NCBI GenBank assembly: GCA_024687305.1
Contig: JAILEQ010000116.1
Coordinates: 1-48,478, forward strand
From: Lachnospiraceae bacterium
GTDB lineage: Bacteria; Bacillota; Clostridia; Lachnospirales; Lachnospiraceae
DNA: 48,478 nt
Direction: 5' to 3'
Part shown: positions 34,831-44,353 of the stretch, one piece after another
Position numbering within the stretch: the stretch's first letter is position 1
Layout of the letters: each line of letters opens with the position of its first letter
The notes under the pieces: generated by a model
What the model was told of the DNA's origin: nothing
Database searches by the model: none
What the model saw: only the letters and a program-made list of their open reading frames with translations
Position numbers and translations under genes: made by a program

Positions 34831-36260
34831 AGGCTTGTTACTCCCAATTCTTCAGAGAACCTGTCAATAGCTTCATATAATTCGTTGTCGGTCATGACAG
34901 TTACACGACCGTTTTCGTATTCCTTGTCAACCCAGCCTTTGATCGCATGAACAAGGTCGCAATTCTTATCAAGTGCCTTATCTCCGGTAAGCTTAAACTT
35001 TGTGTTGATCCAATGTGCGATGCCGGCAAGACCCGACGTATTGGAAATAGCACATATTACGGGTCTGTTGAGGAATTTCTCCGTATCAAAAATGTTGTAT
35101 ATCTCTTCGTTTTTCAAGAGTCCGTCGGCGTGAACACCCGCCCTTGTAACATTGAAATTCTTTCCGACAAAAGGTGTTCTTTCGGGAATGTGGTACCCGA
35201 TCTCATTCTCGTAATATTCGGCAAGCTCGGTGATGACTCTCGTATCCATTCCGTTTAAGTCACCGCGAAGCTGTGCATACTCAAATACCATTGCTTCAAG
35301 AGGCGTATTGCCCGTTCTCTCTCCGATACCGAAAAGTGACGTATTGACTGCGGAACAGCCGTAAAGCCATGCCGTAGTTGAATTGGCGACCGCTTTGTAA
35401 AAGTCGTTATGACCGTGCCACTCAATAAGCTCGTGAGGCACTCCTGCGTGTGTATGAATGGCATAAATGATACCCTGCACAGATCTGGGAATAACGGCAC
35501 CGGGGAAGTTGACTCCGTAACCCATCGTATCACAGGCACGGATCTTGATAGGTATCTTGTATTCGTCCATCAACTTCATGAGTTCAAGACAGAAAGGTAC
35601 AACATATCCGTAAATATCGGCTCTTGTTATATCTTCAAGATGACATCTTACGGCAATACCTTCGTCAAGGCAGTCCCTTACGACCGAAAGATAATGATCC
35701 ATCGCCTGTTTTCTCGTCATCTTAAGTTTTAAGAATATATGATAATCCGAGCAGCTTACCAAAATACCGGTCTCTTTCATGCCGATCTCTTTGACAAGTT
35801 TGAAGTCCTCTTTGCTCGCTCTTATCCAGCTTGTGACTTCGGGGAATTTGTAACCCCTTTCCATACATTTGTAAACGGCGTCACGGTCTTTCTGGGAATA
35901 AAGAAAGAACTCGCTTTGTCTTATCATTCCGTTGGGTCCGCCGAGTCTGTGAAGATAATCGTATATGGTTACGATCTGCTCGGTCGTATAAGGAGCTCTG
36001 GATTGCTGTCCGTCTCTGAATGTGGTATCCGTGATCCAAATGTCTTTAGGCATGTTGTGAGGCACGATCCTGTCGTTAAAAGGAATCTTCGGGATCTCCT
36101 CGTACGGGAACATGTTACGGAATACATTGGGCTTCTTGACATCGTCAAGAATGTACATATGCTCCTCTATCTGTAAAAGATTGTTTTTTTCGTTCATGGA
36201 AACAGGACGATTGCTGAACATTTCCTCGCCCATATCCGCTATAAACGCCGAATCACTCAT
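34812..36260 (-). CDS. Probable (Re)-citrate synthase (LeuA/homocitrate synthase family)
   Basis: The 482-residue protein belongs to the HMGL-like family, with TDTTFRDGQQSR near 77-88, RCHLEDITRADI, and the metal-binding HGHND near 282-286. Simple sequence cannot separate isopropylmalate, homocitrate and (Re)-citrate synthases, but the operon with icd and the long N-terminal extension of about 70 residues favour (Re)-citrate synthase, as described for Clostridium kluyveri. It would convert acetyl-CoA and oxaloacetate to citrate in an organism without the usual gltA. I start it at the ATG at 36260, with GGAGG six bases upstream. The GntR gene overlaps its end by 19 bases. Confidence 0.75.
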   Translation of the reverse strand: MSDSAFIADMGEEMFSNRPVSMNEKNNLLQIEEHMYILDDVKKPNVFRNMFPYEEIPKIPFNDRIVPHNMPKDIWITDTTFRDGQQSRAPYTTEQIVTIYDYLHRLGGPNGMIRQSEFFLYSQKDRDAVYKCMERGYKFPEVTSWIRASKEDFKLVKEIGMKETGILVSCSDYHIFLKLKMTRKQAMDHYLSVVRDCLDEGIAVRCHLEDITRADIYGYVVPFCLELMKLMDEYKIPIKIRACDTMGYGVNFPGAVIPRSVQGIIYAIHTHAGVPHELIEWHGHNDFYKAVANSTTAWLYGCSAVNTSLFGIGERTGNTPLEAMVFEYAQLRGDLNGMDTRVITELAEYYENEIGYHIPERTPFVGKNFNVTRAGVHADGLLKNEEIYNIFDTEKFLNRPVICAISNTSGLAGIAHWINTKFKLTGDKALDKNCDLVHAIKGWVDKEYENGRVTVMTDNELYEAIDRFSEELGVTSLCKNTI

Positions 36261-36293
36261 TTCAACCTCCAAAAATATACATTTACCATCTTC

Positions 36294-36315
36294 GTATGAT
36301 TGTATACAATTATAC
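36294..36315. promoter_or_regulatory. Operator-like palindrome for the GntR regulator
   Basis: The core ATTGTATACAAT (36299-36310) is a perfect palindrome, extended by GTAT and ATAC arms with one mismatched pair. It covers the -10 box of the citrate synthase promoter, where a repressor would block polymerase. Such TTGTATACAA sites fit the FadR-type GntR family. A matching half with one extra arm occurs at the ilvN-ilvC promoter. Confidence 0.65.
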
Positions 36316-36327
36316 GATTTAAGTCAA
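36299..36327 (-). promoter_or_regulatory. Promoter of the citrate synthase-GntR-icd operon
   Basis: TTGACT and TACAAT are 17 bases apart on the minus strand. Both hexamers and spacing are identical to those of the ilvN-ilvC promoter. The -10 is inside the palindrome. Confidence 0.75.
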
Positions 36328-36341
36328 CAGTCAGGTACAAA

Positions 36342-36383
36342 GAAAAAACACCGAAAATCATCATCTGAATTTCGATGTTTTTA
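36342..36383 (-). terminator. Terminator after the 925-residue LRR gene
   Basis: AAAACATCGAAA pairs with TTTCGGTGTTTT (one G-U pair) around a 14-base loop, followed by further T on the minus strand. It lies about 40 bases past the stop at 36425. Confidence 0.72.
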
Positions 36384-36424
36384 TTAAAAATACTCAATGT
36401 TTCGTTCTTATTCGACACAATTTA

Positions 36425-39202
36425 TCATGCAGTTAGCGGTTTCTTTTTACCTTTGATAAGGATCAATGCAAGTCCCGCAAACAAAAGACCTATCGCAAGT
36501 ATCAGTTTGGGATTTACAAGATCGCCGGTGTCGGGCGTGTCGTCTAAGTCGTACTTGGAAACAGCCGTTGAATTAAACGCATAAAGCGCATAATGACCCG
36601 AATGGGTTGCATCGAATCTGACACAGAGTTTTCCGGCATTCTCCAGTATCGAATACGAAAGGTCTTCAAGCTGACCGTCGTCATCTGTACAGATAACATG
36701 AAGGTTGGTCGTCGGAATGTTTGAGGGAAGCACCATAGTGACCGGAAGCTTCTGTTTTCCAAACTTGCTGAGATACACTTCGTTCCCCGGTTCTTTGACC
36801 GATATATCAAACGCATAAAAATTACCCGGAACGGTATCACCGTAAATGCGATTGTATGAAGCTTTTACAGCGTTTCCGCCATCGGGACTGTCGGCTATCA
36901 TAAGATCATAAACCTCACCCGAACCCTCAAACGATACGGGCGTCCCTTTGATCGAAGTATCTTTTTCGTATGCTCCGCTTTTCGCCGTTGCCAGGACACT
37001 TTCTAAGTTATTGGCATCAAAATTATAACCTTTTCCGAATATGATGAGCGAATTCGGAACGGTAAAATCAGCGGCTTCCGCTGCCGATAAAGTTGAATCG
37101 ATGACTTTCAGACGACCGTTAAAATATGAATTGTTCTCTTCGGTAATAATACATATAATTCCCGAAAATCCGCTTAAATCTTTATCAAGTACACTGCCTT
37201 TTGTCGATATGTTCTCATTTTGAACTATAGCAACTTTAACACCGCTTAATGCGTCGGTTCTGAAGTTTTCGTTCGTAAGTCTCGATGTGGTGGCATTGTA
37301 AGAAACTTTAGGTATTGAGTCACCAAGGAATACCGCAACTTTGCGATCGTCGGACATAACGGTGTTCGAAAGATCAAACGCGCCAAGACCAAGTTCTTCA
37401 ACTGAAGCCACAACTCTTACATTATCGAGAGGGCAACCGGAAAAAGCACGGTCTTCTACAACTTTAAGATTGATACCTCCGCTTAAAGTTTTTAGATTTG
37501 CGCACCCCATAAATGCTTCTTCACATATACGCGTCAACGAATCGGGGAGCGAAACATCCGTGATACCTTTATGATCTTTAAACGCCTCGGGACCGATCTG
37601 TTTAACGCCTTCGGGAATCGCAATATGGGAATCTCCGCCTCTGTATGCGACCAATATACCGTCACCGCATATGAAATAGTCGCCGCTGCCGTATTGCATC
37701 CAGTTGTCCATCATTCTGGTATTTGCAAATGCAGCCGGTTCAATATTCGTTACCGTCGAAGGTATGGTTATCTTCGAAAGATCGTCGCAATGATAAAACG
37801 CACCGTAACCTATTGAAGTAACCGATTCCGGTATCACTATTGATGTAAGTCCCGAGCGGGCAAAAGAAAAATCACCGATCTCTGTAATACCCGCATCAAA
37901 TTCATAATCCTTTAAGGAAGTATCTGCATAAAATGCCTTGGCGGCGATCTTGTTATCTATCACCGCAAACTTGGGCAAACTGATCCCCTTTCCTCTTGTC
38001 TCGGTATCAAACAGTTCCGATCCTTCCGGATACAGGGAAGAATATGACGTATCATTTGAAACAACGCGATCCGAAACAACGGTCTGCTTTGTATTGTTAA
38101 TAAATACTACGGCTTTACGACCCACTACTACCGTTTCTCCTATCAGTCCTTCGCCCGAAACATAAGAATTGGCGAAGTCTTCAATATTTTTCGGTACATT
38201 TGTGGGCTCATATATCGGAGTCTCAAAATTGGGATTTGAAGGATCGTTTGAAGAAACGGAATTGTCTCCGAGCGAATCGGAAGTATTGCCGTTTGGATTG
38301 TTTTCTTCGTAATCGATCAAAGCTGCCTGACTTCTGTCAAGATTTTTAAACCAGTTTGCCGCATAGGAAAACTCGGGAGCGTCAAATTCAAGTCTGGGGC
38401 ATCCGTCAAAAGCCGTACCATGAATATAGGTAACGGATTCGGGAACAGTCACTGCGGTAAGATTTACACAGTTTTCAAATGCTTTGGCGTCGATATTGTT
38501 TACCGAATATGGGATGGTGACAGTTTTAAGACCTATGCAATTTGAAAAAGAATAAGCGGGAATGTCCTGAACTCTCGGTGAAACAGTGACAGCATTTAAG
38601 TTTTCACAGCCGTAAAAAGAATACGGAAGAATATACTCTATCGTATCGGGCATGGAATAAGCGGATTCCTTTTTACCCTGAAGCACTCCGTACAGTTTTG
38701 TTTTGTCTTTATTGTAAATTGCTGAATTTTCGCAGGAAAATTTTGAAGAATCGATCTTTATCTCAGAAAGGAGCGGACATCCGACAAAAACACCCGCACC
38801 CAGCTTTTTTAGTCCCGATCCTATCTTTACTTCGCTTAATGCACTGCAATTACAAAAAGCAGCCGTATCGATAGTTTCAACCGAATCGGGGATCGTTACT
38901 TTGGAAAGGTTGTTACAGCCGGAAAAGGCCGCATATCCGATACTTTCAACACTATCCGGAATAACAACACTTGAAATATAGGCATTGTCAAGAAAAGCTT
39001 CCTCTCCTATCTCTTTGATCGTAGCAGGAATAGACACGGCTGACGCCGTGCCTGTATATTTGACCAATTTATTGCCGTCAAGCAAAAAATCTGTTGTTGA
39101 TGCGGTATCTGCATCAATAGTCTCAGACGGAATTACATAAACTATCAAAGCCGCAATGATGAGAACCGCACCGATTATCTTACGAATAATGCCTCTTTTC
39201 AT
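36425..39202 (-). CDS. BspA-type leucine-rich-repeat surface protein with TPDTGD sorting signal
   Basis: This 925-residue secreted protein has a membrane/signal segment at residues 8-26. Two blocks of BspA/TpLRR repeats follow (about 55-285 and 410-610), with the pattern IPDSVESIGYAAFSGCNNL. A serine/asparagine-rich linker separates them near 300-330. Beyond the repeats is a mixed domain with no repeat that I recognise. The C-terminus reads DDTPDTGD, then a hydrophobic segment and KGKKKP, a sortase signal. The upstream LRR gene ends 12 bases before the start, with GGAG between, so the two are one operon with the sortase. BspA repeats often bind host or matrix proteins; the ligand here is unknown. 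Confidence 0.9.
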   Translation of the reverse strand: MKRGIIRKIIGAVLIIAALIVYVIPSETIDADTASTTDFLLDGNKLVKYTGTASAVSIPATIKEIGEEAFLDNAYISSVVIPDSVESIGYAAFSGCNNLSKVTIPDSVETIDTAAFCNCSALSEVKIGSGLKKLGAGVFVGCPLLSEIKIDSSKFSCENSAIYNKDKTKLYGVLQGKKESAYSMPDTIEYILPYSFYGCENLNAVTVSPRVQDIPAYSFSNCIGLKTVTIPYSVNNIDAKAFENCVNLTAVTVPESVTYIHGTAFDGCPRLEFDAPEFSYAANWFKNLDRSQAALIDYEENNPNGNTSDSLGDNSVSSNDPSNPNFETPIYEPTNVPKNIEDFANSYVSGEGLIGETVVVGRKAVVFINNTKQTVVSDRVVSNDTSYSSLYPEGSELFDTETRGKGISLPKFAVIDNKIAAKAFYADTSLKDYEFDAGITEIGDFSFARSGLTSIVIPESVTSIGYGAFYHCDDLSKITIPSTVTNIEPAAFANTRMMDNWMQYGSGDYFICGDGILVAYRGGDSHIAIPEGVKQIGPEAFKDHKGITDVSLPDSLTRICEEAFMGCANLKTLSGGINLKVVEDRAFSGCPLDNVRVVASVEELGLGAFDLSNTVMSDDRKVAVFLGDSIPKVSYNATTSRLTNENFRTDALSGVKVAIVQNENISTKGSVLDKDLSGFSGIICIITEENNSYFNGRLKVIDSTLSAAEAADFTVPNSLIIFGKGYNFDANNLESVLATAKSGAYEKDTSIKGTPVSFEGSGEVYDLMIADSPDGGNAVKASYNRIYGDTVPGNFYAFDISVKEPGNEVYLSKFGKQKLPVTMVLPSNIPTTNLHVICTDDDGQLEDLSYSILENAGKLCVRFDATHSGHYALYAFNSTAVSKYDLDDTPDTGDLVNPKLILAIGLLFAGLALILIKGKKKPLTA

Positions 39203-39214
39203 TTGTGCTCCGAT

Positions 39215-42200
39215 TTATGCGTATACCTGTGCTTTTCCCGGACGCTTGTCCTTTATGAAGAACAAAGCTATCGAAAGTGCAAACAGACCGATGGCAAGTA
39301 TCCACTTGGGATGGAAATCACCTGTCTTGGGTGTTTCATCGTATGCCGTACCCTGTGAGAGATTTCCGGTATCGACATAGATCGTATAAGGTGAGAAGTG
39401 AGTCGCCGTAAATGTAACACAAGGAACACCGTCGATCGATGTAAATCTCGGATTGAGCTTATCAAGACGCTCATTGACCACGCCCGCAACTTTGTTGTTG
39501 CCGGCATATGCGGTAAGTGCATCGGGAATGGGAACGGTTATCGTGATCGAAAGACCGGTAGTATCTGTAATCTTTGTTGATCCCGTAGAATCGTAAAGGC
39601 TTATATCCATTGCACTGTACTTGATATTGTCAAGATTTCCGTATTCATTGATAAGAGCTTTCTCAACAGCCTGAGTAGCTGCAGACGATTCGGAAATCCT
39701 TATTACATAATTGTCTGTTGAACCGTTTACGGTTGCCGATGCAAGCGATGTATTGGAAATACCGGGCTTTGAAATCAATACGGTATTCCCCGCATTGCCG
39801 TTACCGTTTGCGTTGTTCGAAGTTCCGTTGCCGGAGTTCGAAGAAGAATTCGACGAACCTGCGGGCGCAGCCTTAAACGTAGCAGAAACAGCCGCATTAT
39901 GTGCCGGCATGGTAAGCGTTGTTGCGGCAACACTTACACTTGCGATACCCAGATCCTGTGTTTCGGGAACCCACTTGTCAAATACCTGTCCTGTGGGAGG
40001 ATTGGTACATGTGATTATAACTACGGCACCTGCCGCATAACTTCCCGAACCGTTACCGTTGGTTACGGTAAGCGTATAGAATGTGTTCGAAGCACTTCCG
40101 CCGCCGTTATCGCCACCGTTGTTACTTCCGCCGTTGTTGCTGCCTTCGTTTCCGCTTCCGCCGTTGTTACTTCCGCCGTTATTGCTTCCGCCGTTGTTAC
40201 TTCCGCCGTTGTTACTTCCGCCGTTATTGCTGCCTTCGTTTCCGCTGACATCGCCGGAGCCGCCGTTATTGTTTGTCTTAAGTCTGTACGTTGCAACAAT
40301 GATAGTATCGCTTTCGATATTTGTAAGCGGCTTATTCCAGCCGGTAAATTCGTAACCGTCTCTTACGGGATCGGCAGGAATATCTTCAAGTTTAATACTC
40401 TCACCCTTTACAACATATATAAGTTTTGATATTTCTCTTCCGTCGTAGTCCATAAACTGAACTTTAACGGTATCGTCAAGTACTTCCGATACATCGGCTC
40501 CTATGTCGGCCGCGGCTCTTCTTACTGCGGAATCTTCATAAGAAATAACTCTCGGAGAAGTAGGTGTTTCACTTTTCTGACCGAATGTATCATTGGGAAG
40601 GTAAACCTCCTGACCGTATATAACAAGTTCAACGCCTTCCATCGTTCCTTTGAATGCATCGTGACCGATAGACTGAATATTTTCGGGAAGTATTACCTGA
40701 TTAAGCTTGTCACAGTTTTTAAAACAGTTATCCGGAATGGATTTAAGCTTTGGAACGCCGCGAAGATCTACACCTGTGATATAATCACAGTCTTCAAATG
40801 CACCCGGAAGGATCTCGCTCACACCGGCAAGCAGCTTATCATCATCGCTCGGACGAACCTTATTGCTGCCCACGAGGCGGCCTCTTGACGAAAGCACTTC
40901 GATGATCTGAGTATTTCCGTCACCGTCTTTACCGTATACTATACCGTTTTCACACTGATAAGCATCAGAATTGCTGCCTATCGAGCTTAGGTTGATACAA
41001 CCGGTAAACGGAGCAATACCTAACTCATCAAGGTTATCGCCAAGATTGAGCGAAGTAAGTCTCTCACAGCTTTGGAAAGCATAATCGGGAAGATAATCAA
41101 CCGTATGAAGCGTTATGGACTCAACACGGTCATTACCGATCGATTCCTGCTCAAGTGAATTGTTTGAAGGATACTCTCTCTTTTTTCCGTCGCCATCTGT
41201 ATATGTACCGTAATAGCCGTTAAAAAGACCGTATGTCTTATAGTCGGCATAATTATCCTTGGCAAGAAGATATTTCGATACGTTGCTTGAATTCGATGTT
41301 GTGGGCGAAATACCGGCTCCCAAAGGAGAAGTATTGTTCATGAAGCCGTTGGCATCAATAGATTTTACGCCTGCCGGAACATCGATATTCAATACCGAAT
41401 TTAAAAGCTGTTCCTCCGGAAGAGTCAGCGAATATGTAAATTCCACATTGCCGGAAGTATCCATCAATTCTTTTCCGAGATTTTCAAATCTCGTTATAAG
41501 ATCGATGGGATAATCCGTTCCTTCAACGGTTACTTTGTCACCTTCAGTACCGGAAAGTTTGTTTAACTGCTCATAATGAGGATAATCGACCAAAGTGGGA
41601 AGATTATTTCTGTTATCCACTATTACGGTCAGATTGTACGGATTGCCTGTCTGATAGCATACACGGGTTCCGAGCTCGGGATCGACATAGTTTGAAATGT
41701 CTGTAGCCCATACGAAAGGACCGTACTGATCGCTTATGGGACCTTCAAAAGTAAGTTCATCGGAACCGGTACTGAAAGCATTCTCTCCTATGTTAGAGAC
41801 GGGAAACGAAGCATATCCTCCCTTGGGAGAATTAAACTTGACATAAGTAAGTTTCGGACAGTTTTCAAATGCCGAGTTACCTATCTTATTGACCGAATTG
41901 CCTATCTCGACTTTTTCAAGCAGCGAACAGTTTTTGAATGCATCTGGAGCTATCTCGGAAATGGTATTGTCGGCGATCTTTAATGTCTTGATATAAGGAT
42001 GTATCGTTTCATCAGAGAAACAGTTTGAATCGATTCCCGTTACTTTCGTATCACCGACATATTCGGGGATAACAAGATCAAGACCGTTGGTCTGTGCATC
42101 GAGCTGCATTGAAGGCGTTGCATACTGACATGATTTCAGAACGCCGTTATCGTCAATGATCAGAATATACTGTCCGTTACTGATCTCAACCTGCTCTTTA

Positions 42201-44305
42201 CCGTTTACGTCTATATAAATATAAGGAATCTCATTCCCGATACCGCTCTTAAGCCCCCAGGTTGACTTTCTGGGAGACGCGATATTACCGGTTATATCGA
42301 GTTCAGGTCCGTATACGCAAAATTCTTTTGACTGAATGGTGTCAAATATAGTTCTTTTAGTGGTGCCGTCATCGTATATACCGTACGTAACATAACCGCA
42401 TGAACCGTCACGGTTATCAGGGAACCTTACGTCAAGCAGTTTTACGTCGTTAAAGAATACACCGAAAGGAAGTGTGACCGGACCGTTTTTGCCGTAATCC
42501 GCAGGCATAACAACATGCTGAAGATTTGTACGTCCGGCAAGGCAGAAATTGCCGATGGGATCGCGGTCTGTATCAACGGTTCCGTCGGGAAGCTTTTCAG
42601 TCACACCCGTACTTATATGTGAAGGGAACTCAAAAGTAAGAAGATTTCCGGCCACGCCTTTCATACAGGCGAAGCAGGCATCTCCCAAACGGGCAATATT
42701 ATTCGAAAATTGAATATCGGAGATAGCTATGTCATTGTAAAAAGCAAAATCACTTATGTTACAAGGCTGATTAATCGCAGACAAATCTACCGTTCTTAAT
42801 TTCAAACACTCTGCAAATGCACCGGGACCGATATACTGGATAGACTGTGAAAGACGTATCGATTCCATCATATTACAACCGTAAAAGGCTTCGGTACCGA
42901 TATTTACAGTAGTATCCTTAATGTCAACCGTCCTTAATTTGGTACAGTCTTTAAATGCCCTGTTTCCGATATCCTGAACGTTATCGAAAGCGATCTTTTG
43001 TACGAACGATTTATTAAAAGCGTAATCGCCGATGTACTTTACTTCAGAGCCAAGATACAATTCGGTAACATTGGACGTATTTTCAAATGCGTGAGCACCG
43101 ATACCTATAACGGAAGTCAAAGAATCGATCCTGAAGCCGAGAGCGTCGTTATTGGAAGGGGTCTCACCGTCTTCGGGATTGGGCGTTCCCATGGGAACAT
43201 ACACATATTTGTTTTCAAGACTGCCTGTGGTTCTTGAATCTTTAACAGAGACAAGATGGTAATTGTCTCCCAGAAGTTTATTGTAATAATCGGGATGCAT
43301 CTCGCAGAAGTACTTATACAGACCGTCATTGTTAAGCGGGATGTCGGCAACCCAGAAATCACGACTGGGATTGAGCAAAGTAGGATCGACTACCAACTTA
43401 GGATTGTGAGCGGGATCTCCTATCGAAATCGGAGATGCAGAGGAATATGTATTTGTATATGAAGGAAGTGCAGGCACTTCAAGAGTCTGCGTGGGCGGAG
43501 TCGTCTCGGGATGCGAATTATAATACTCCCATGCGGTCATATTGTCATCATATGCATCCATTGCATTTTTGAAATCGTTAAATTTCTGAACATCACCCTG
43601 CCATGCGGCATATTCGTTTTTATAGTTGTTGTAAGCTGTCGGGAAATATCTGCTTACCCAATAATCGTCCGTGGTGTTGTCTGCCTCATTGGCGGCATTG
43701 TAATGCTCCAGGTGGAACTTACTCTTATGATTCATGTCAGACGTATTGGTAGCGGAACCCGACAGTCTGTTAAGTGTGGCATAATCGGTGTGATTTTTGG
43801 CTGCCTGATGAGCCGCAACATAACTGTCAAAGAAAGACTGTTCCACGGTAACATACGATAAAGGCAAAGCCGTCTTTACCGAAACCGCACCCGATGCATA
43901 TGTATCGTTATACTTTGAAATTATAGCTAAAGCGTTACCGTTAACGATCTGTGAATATACTTTAAACTGCCAGCTGAGATCGTACGATCCGTCTGATTGA
44001 CGACGTATCATAAATGTCTTGGGATAAGAATCCTGTCCCGAAACATCATTATAGAACTGCGCAAGATCTATGGATGCCAAAGACTGATCGTAATATGAAA
44101 GATCCGTATTGTCGGTCGCTTCTACACCGTAAGTGTATGTTGTGGGTTTTCCCGCCACGCTGCCCGGAGCCACATAAGCTCTTGTGGGTGTTGCCGGTAT
44201 GGCAGCTACCACAAGTGAACTTACCATACATACACCCGCAACGGATTTACGGATGGTCCTTTTCAACTTTCTTGATAATGTTTTCTTTTTCTTTGCTGTT
44301 GCCAT
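39215..44305 (-). CDS. Giant BspA-type LRR surface protein with TPKTGD sorting signal
   Basis: This 1696-residue secreted protein starts with a basic, lysine-rich stretch and a signal peptide ending near TRAYVAP (about residue 45). Residues 45-390 are tyrosine- and aspartate-rich with no repeat that I recognise. Leucine-rich repeats follow, from about 390 to 1270 in several blocks (for example IGIGAHAFENTSN). A Listeria-Bacteroides repeat is near 1280-1325 (GYEFTGWNKPL), then a long glycine/asparagine/serine linker of NNGGS units (about 1345-1400), a divergent InlB-type repeat (VFDKWVPET), a second linker and a last domain. The end reads DETPKTGD (near 1655), a membrane segment and KDKRPGK. 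It follows the sortase in one operon with a GGGAG site. Confidence 0.9.
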   Translation of the reverse strand: MATAKKKKTLSRKLKRTIRKSVAGVCMVSSLVVAAIPATPTRAYVAPGSVAGKPTTYTYGVEATDNTDLSYYDQSLASIDLAQFYNDVSGQDSYPKTFMIRRQSDGSYDLSWQFKVYSQIVNGNALAIISKYNDTYASGAVSVKTALPLSYVTVEQSFFDSYVAAHQAAKNHTDYATLNRLSGSATNTSDMNHKSKFHLEHYNAANEADNTTDDYWVSRYFPTAYNNYKNEYAAWQGDVQKFNDFKNAMDAYDDNMTAWEYYNSHPETTPPTQTLEVPALPSYTNTYSSASPISIGDPAHNPKLVVDPTLLNPSRDFWVADIPLNNDGLYKYFCEMHPDYYNKLLGDNYHLVSVKDSRTTGSLENKYVYVPMGTPNPEDGETPSNNDALGFRIDSLTSVIGIGAHAFENTSNVTELYLGSEVKYIGDYAFNKSFVQKIAFDNVQDIGNRAFKDCTKLRTVDIKDTTVNIGTEAFYGCNMMESIRLSQSIQYIGPGAFAECLKLRTVDLSAINQPCNISDFAFYNDIAISDIQFSNNIARLGDACFACMKGVAGNLLTFEFPSHISTGVTEKLPDGTVDTDRDPIGNFCLAGRTNLQHVVMPADYGKNGPVTLPFGVFFNDVKLLDVRFPDNRDGSCGYVTYGIYDDGTTKRTIFDTIQSKEFCVYGPELDITGNIASPRKSTWGLKSGIGNEIPYIYIDVNGKEQVEISNGQYILIIDDNGVLKSCQYATPSMQLDAQTNGLDLVIPEYVGDTKVTGIDSNCFSDETIHPYIKTLKIADNTISEIAPDAFKNCSLLEKVEIGNSVNKIGNSAFENCPKLTYVKFNSPKGGYASFPVSNIGENAFSTGSDELTFEGPISDQYGPFVWATDISNYVDPELGTRVCYQTGNPYNLTVIVDNRNNLPTLVDYPHYEQLNKLSGTEGDKVTVEGTDYPIDLITRFENLGKELMDTSGNVEFTYSLTLPEEQLLNSVLNIDVPAGVKSIDANGFMNNTSPLGAGISPTTSNSSNVSKYLLAKDNYADYKTYGLFNGYYGTYTDGDGKKREYPSNNSLEQESIGNDRVESITLHTVDYLPDYAFQSCERLTSLNLGDNLDELGIAPFTGCINLSSIGSNSDAYQCENGIVYGKDGDGNTQIIEVLSSRGRLVGSNKVRPSDDDKLLAGVSEILPGAFEDCDYITGVDLRGVPKLKSIPDNCFKNCDKLNQVILPENIQSIGHDAFKGTMEGVELVIYGQEVYLPNDTFGQKSETPTSPRVISYEDSAVRRAAADIGADVSEVLDDTVKVQFMDYDGREISKLIYVVKGESIKLEDIPADPVRDGYEFTGWNKPLTNIESDTIIVATYRLKTNNNGGSGDVSGNEGSNNGGSNNGGSNNGGSNNGGSNNGGSGNEGSNNGGSNNGGDNGGGSASNTFYTLTVTNGNGSGSYAAGAVVIITCTNPPTGQVFDKWVPETQDLGIASVSVAATTLTMPAHNAAVSATFKAAPAGSSNSSSNSGNGTSNNANGNGNAGNTVLISKPGISNTSLASATVNGSTDNYVIRISESSAATQAVEKALINEYGNLDNIKYSAMDISLYDSTGSTKITDTTGLSITITVPIPDALTAYAGNNKVAGVVNERLDKLNPRFTSIDGVPCVTFTATHFSPYTIYVDTGNLSQGTAYDETPKTGDFHPKWILAIGLFALSIALFFIKDKRPGKAQVYA
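40096..40275 (-). repeat. Tandem 15-base repeat encoding an SNNGG linker
   Basis: On the plus strand, units such as TTACTTCCGCCGTTG recur with small changes. Each unit encodes NNGGS in the frame of the large LRR protein. Copy number is likely to vary between strains by slippage. This is coding DNA, not an intergenic array. Confidence 0.85.
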
Positions 44306-44353
44306 GGCTTCTCCCTTACGATAAACAAAGAACTAAAATCTTAAATCGAATGA

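Noticed and set aside
40096..40275. Short regular repeats that might suggest a CRISPR array
   Set aside because: Units are 15 bases, contiguous and in frame with the LRR gene; there are no spacers and no cas genes.
40083..40355. Plus-strand open frame encoding a leucine/proline repeat
   Set aside because: It is the reverse reading of the SNNGG linker repeats of the large LRR gene and has no ribosome binding site.
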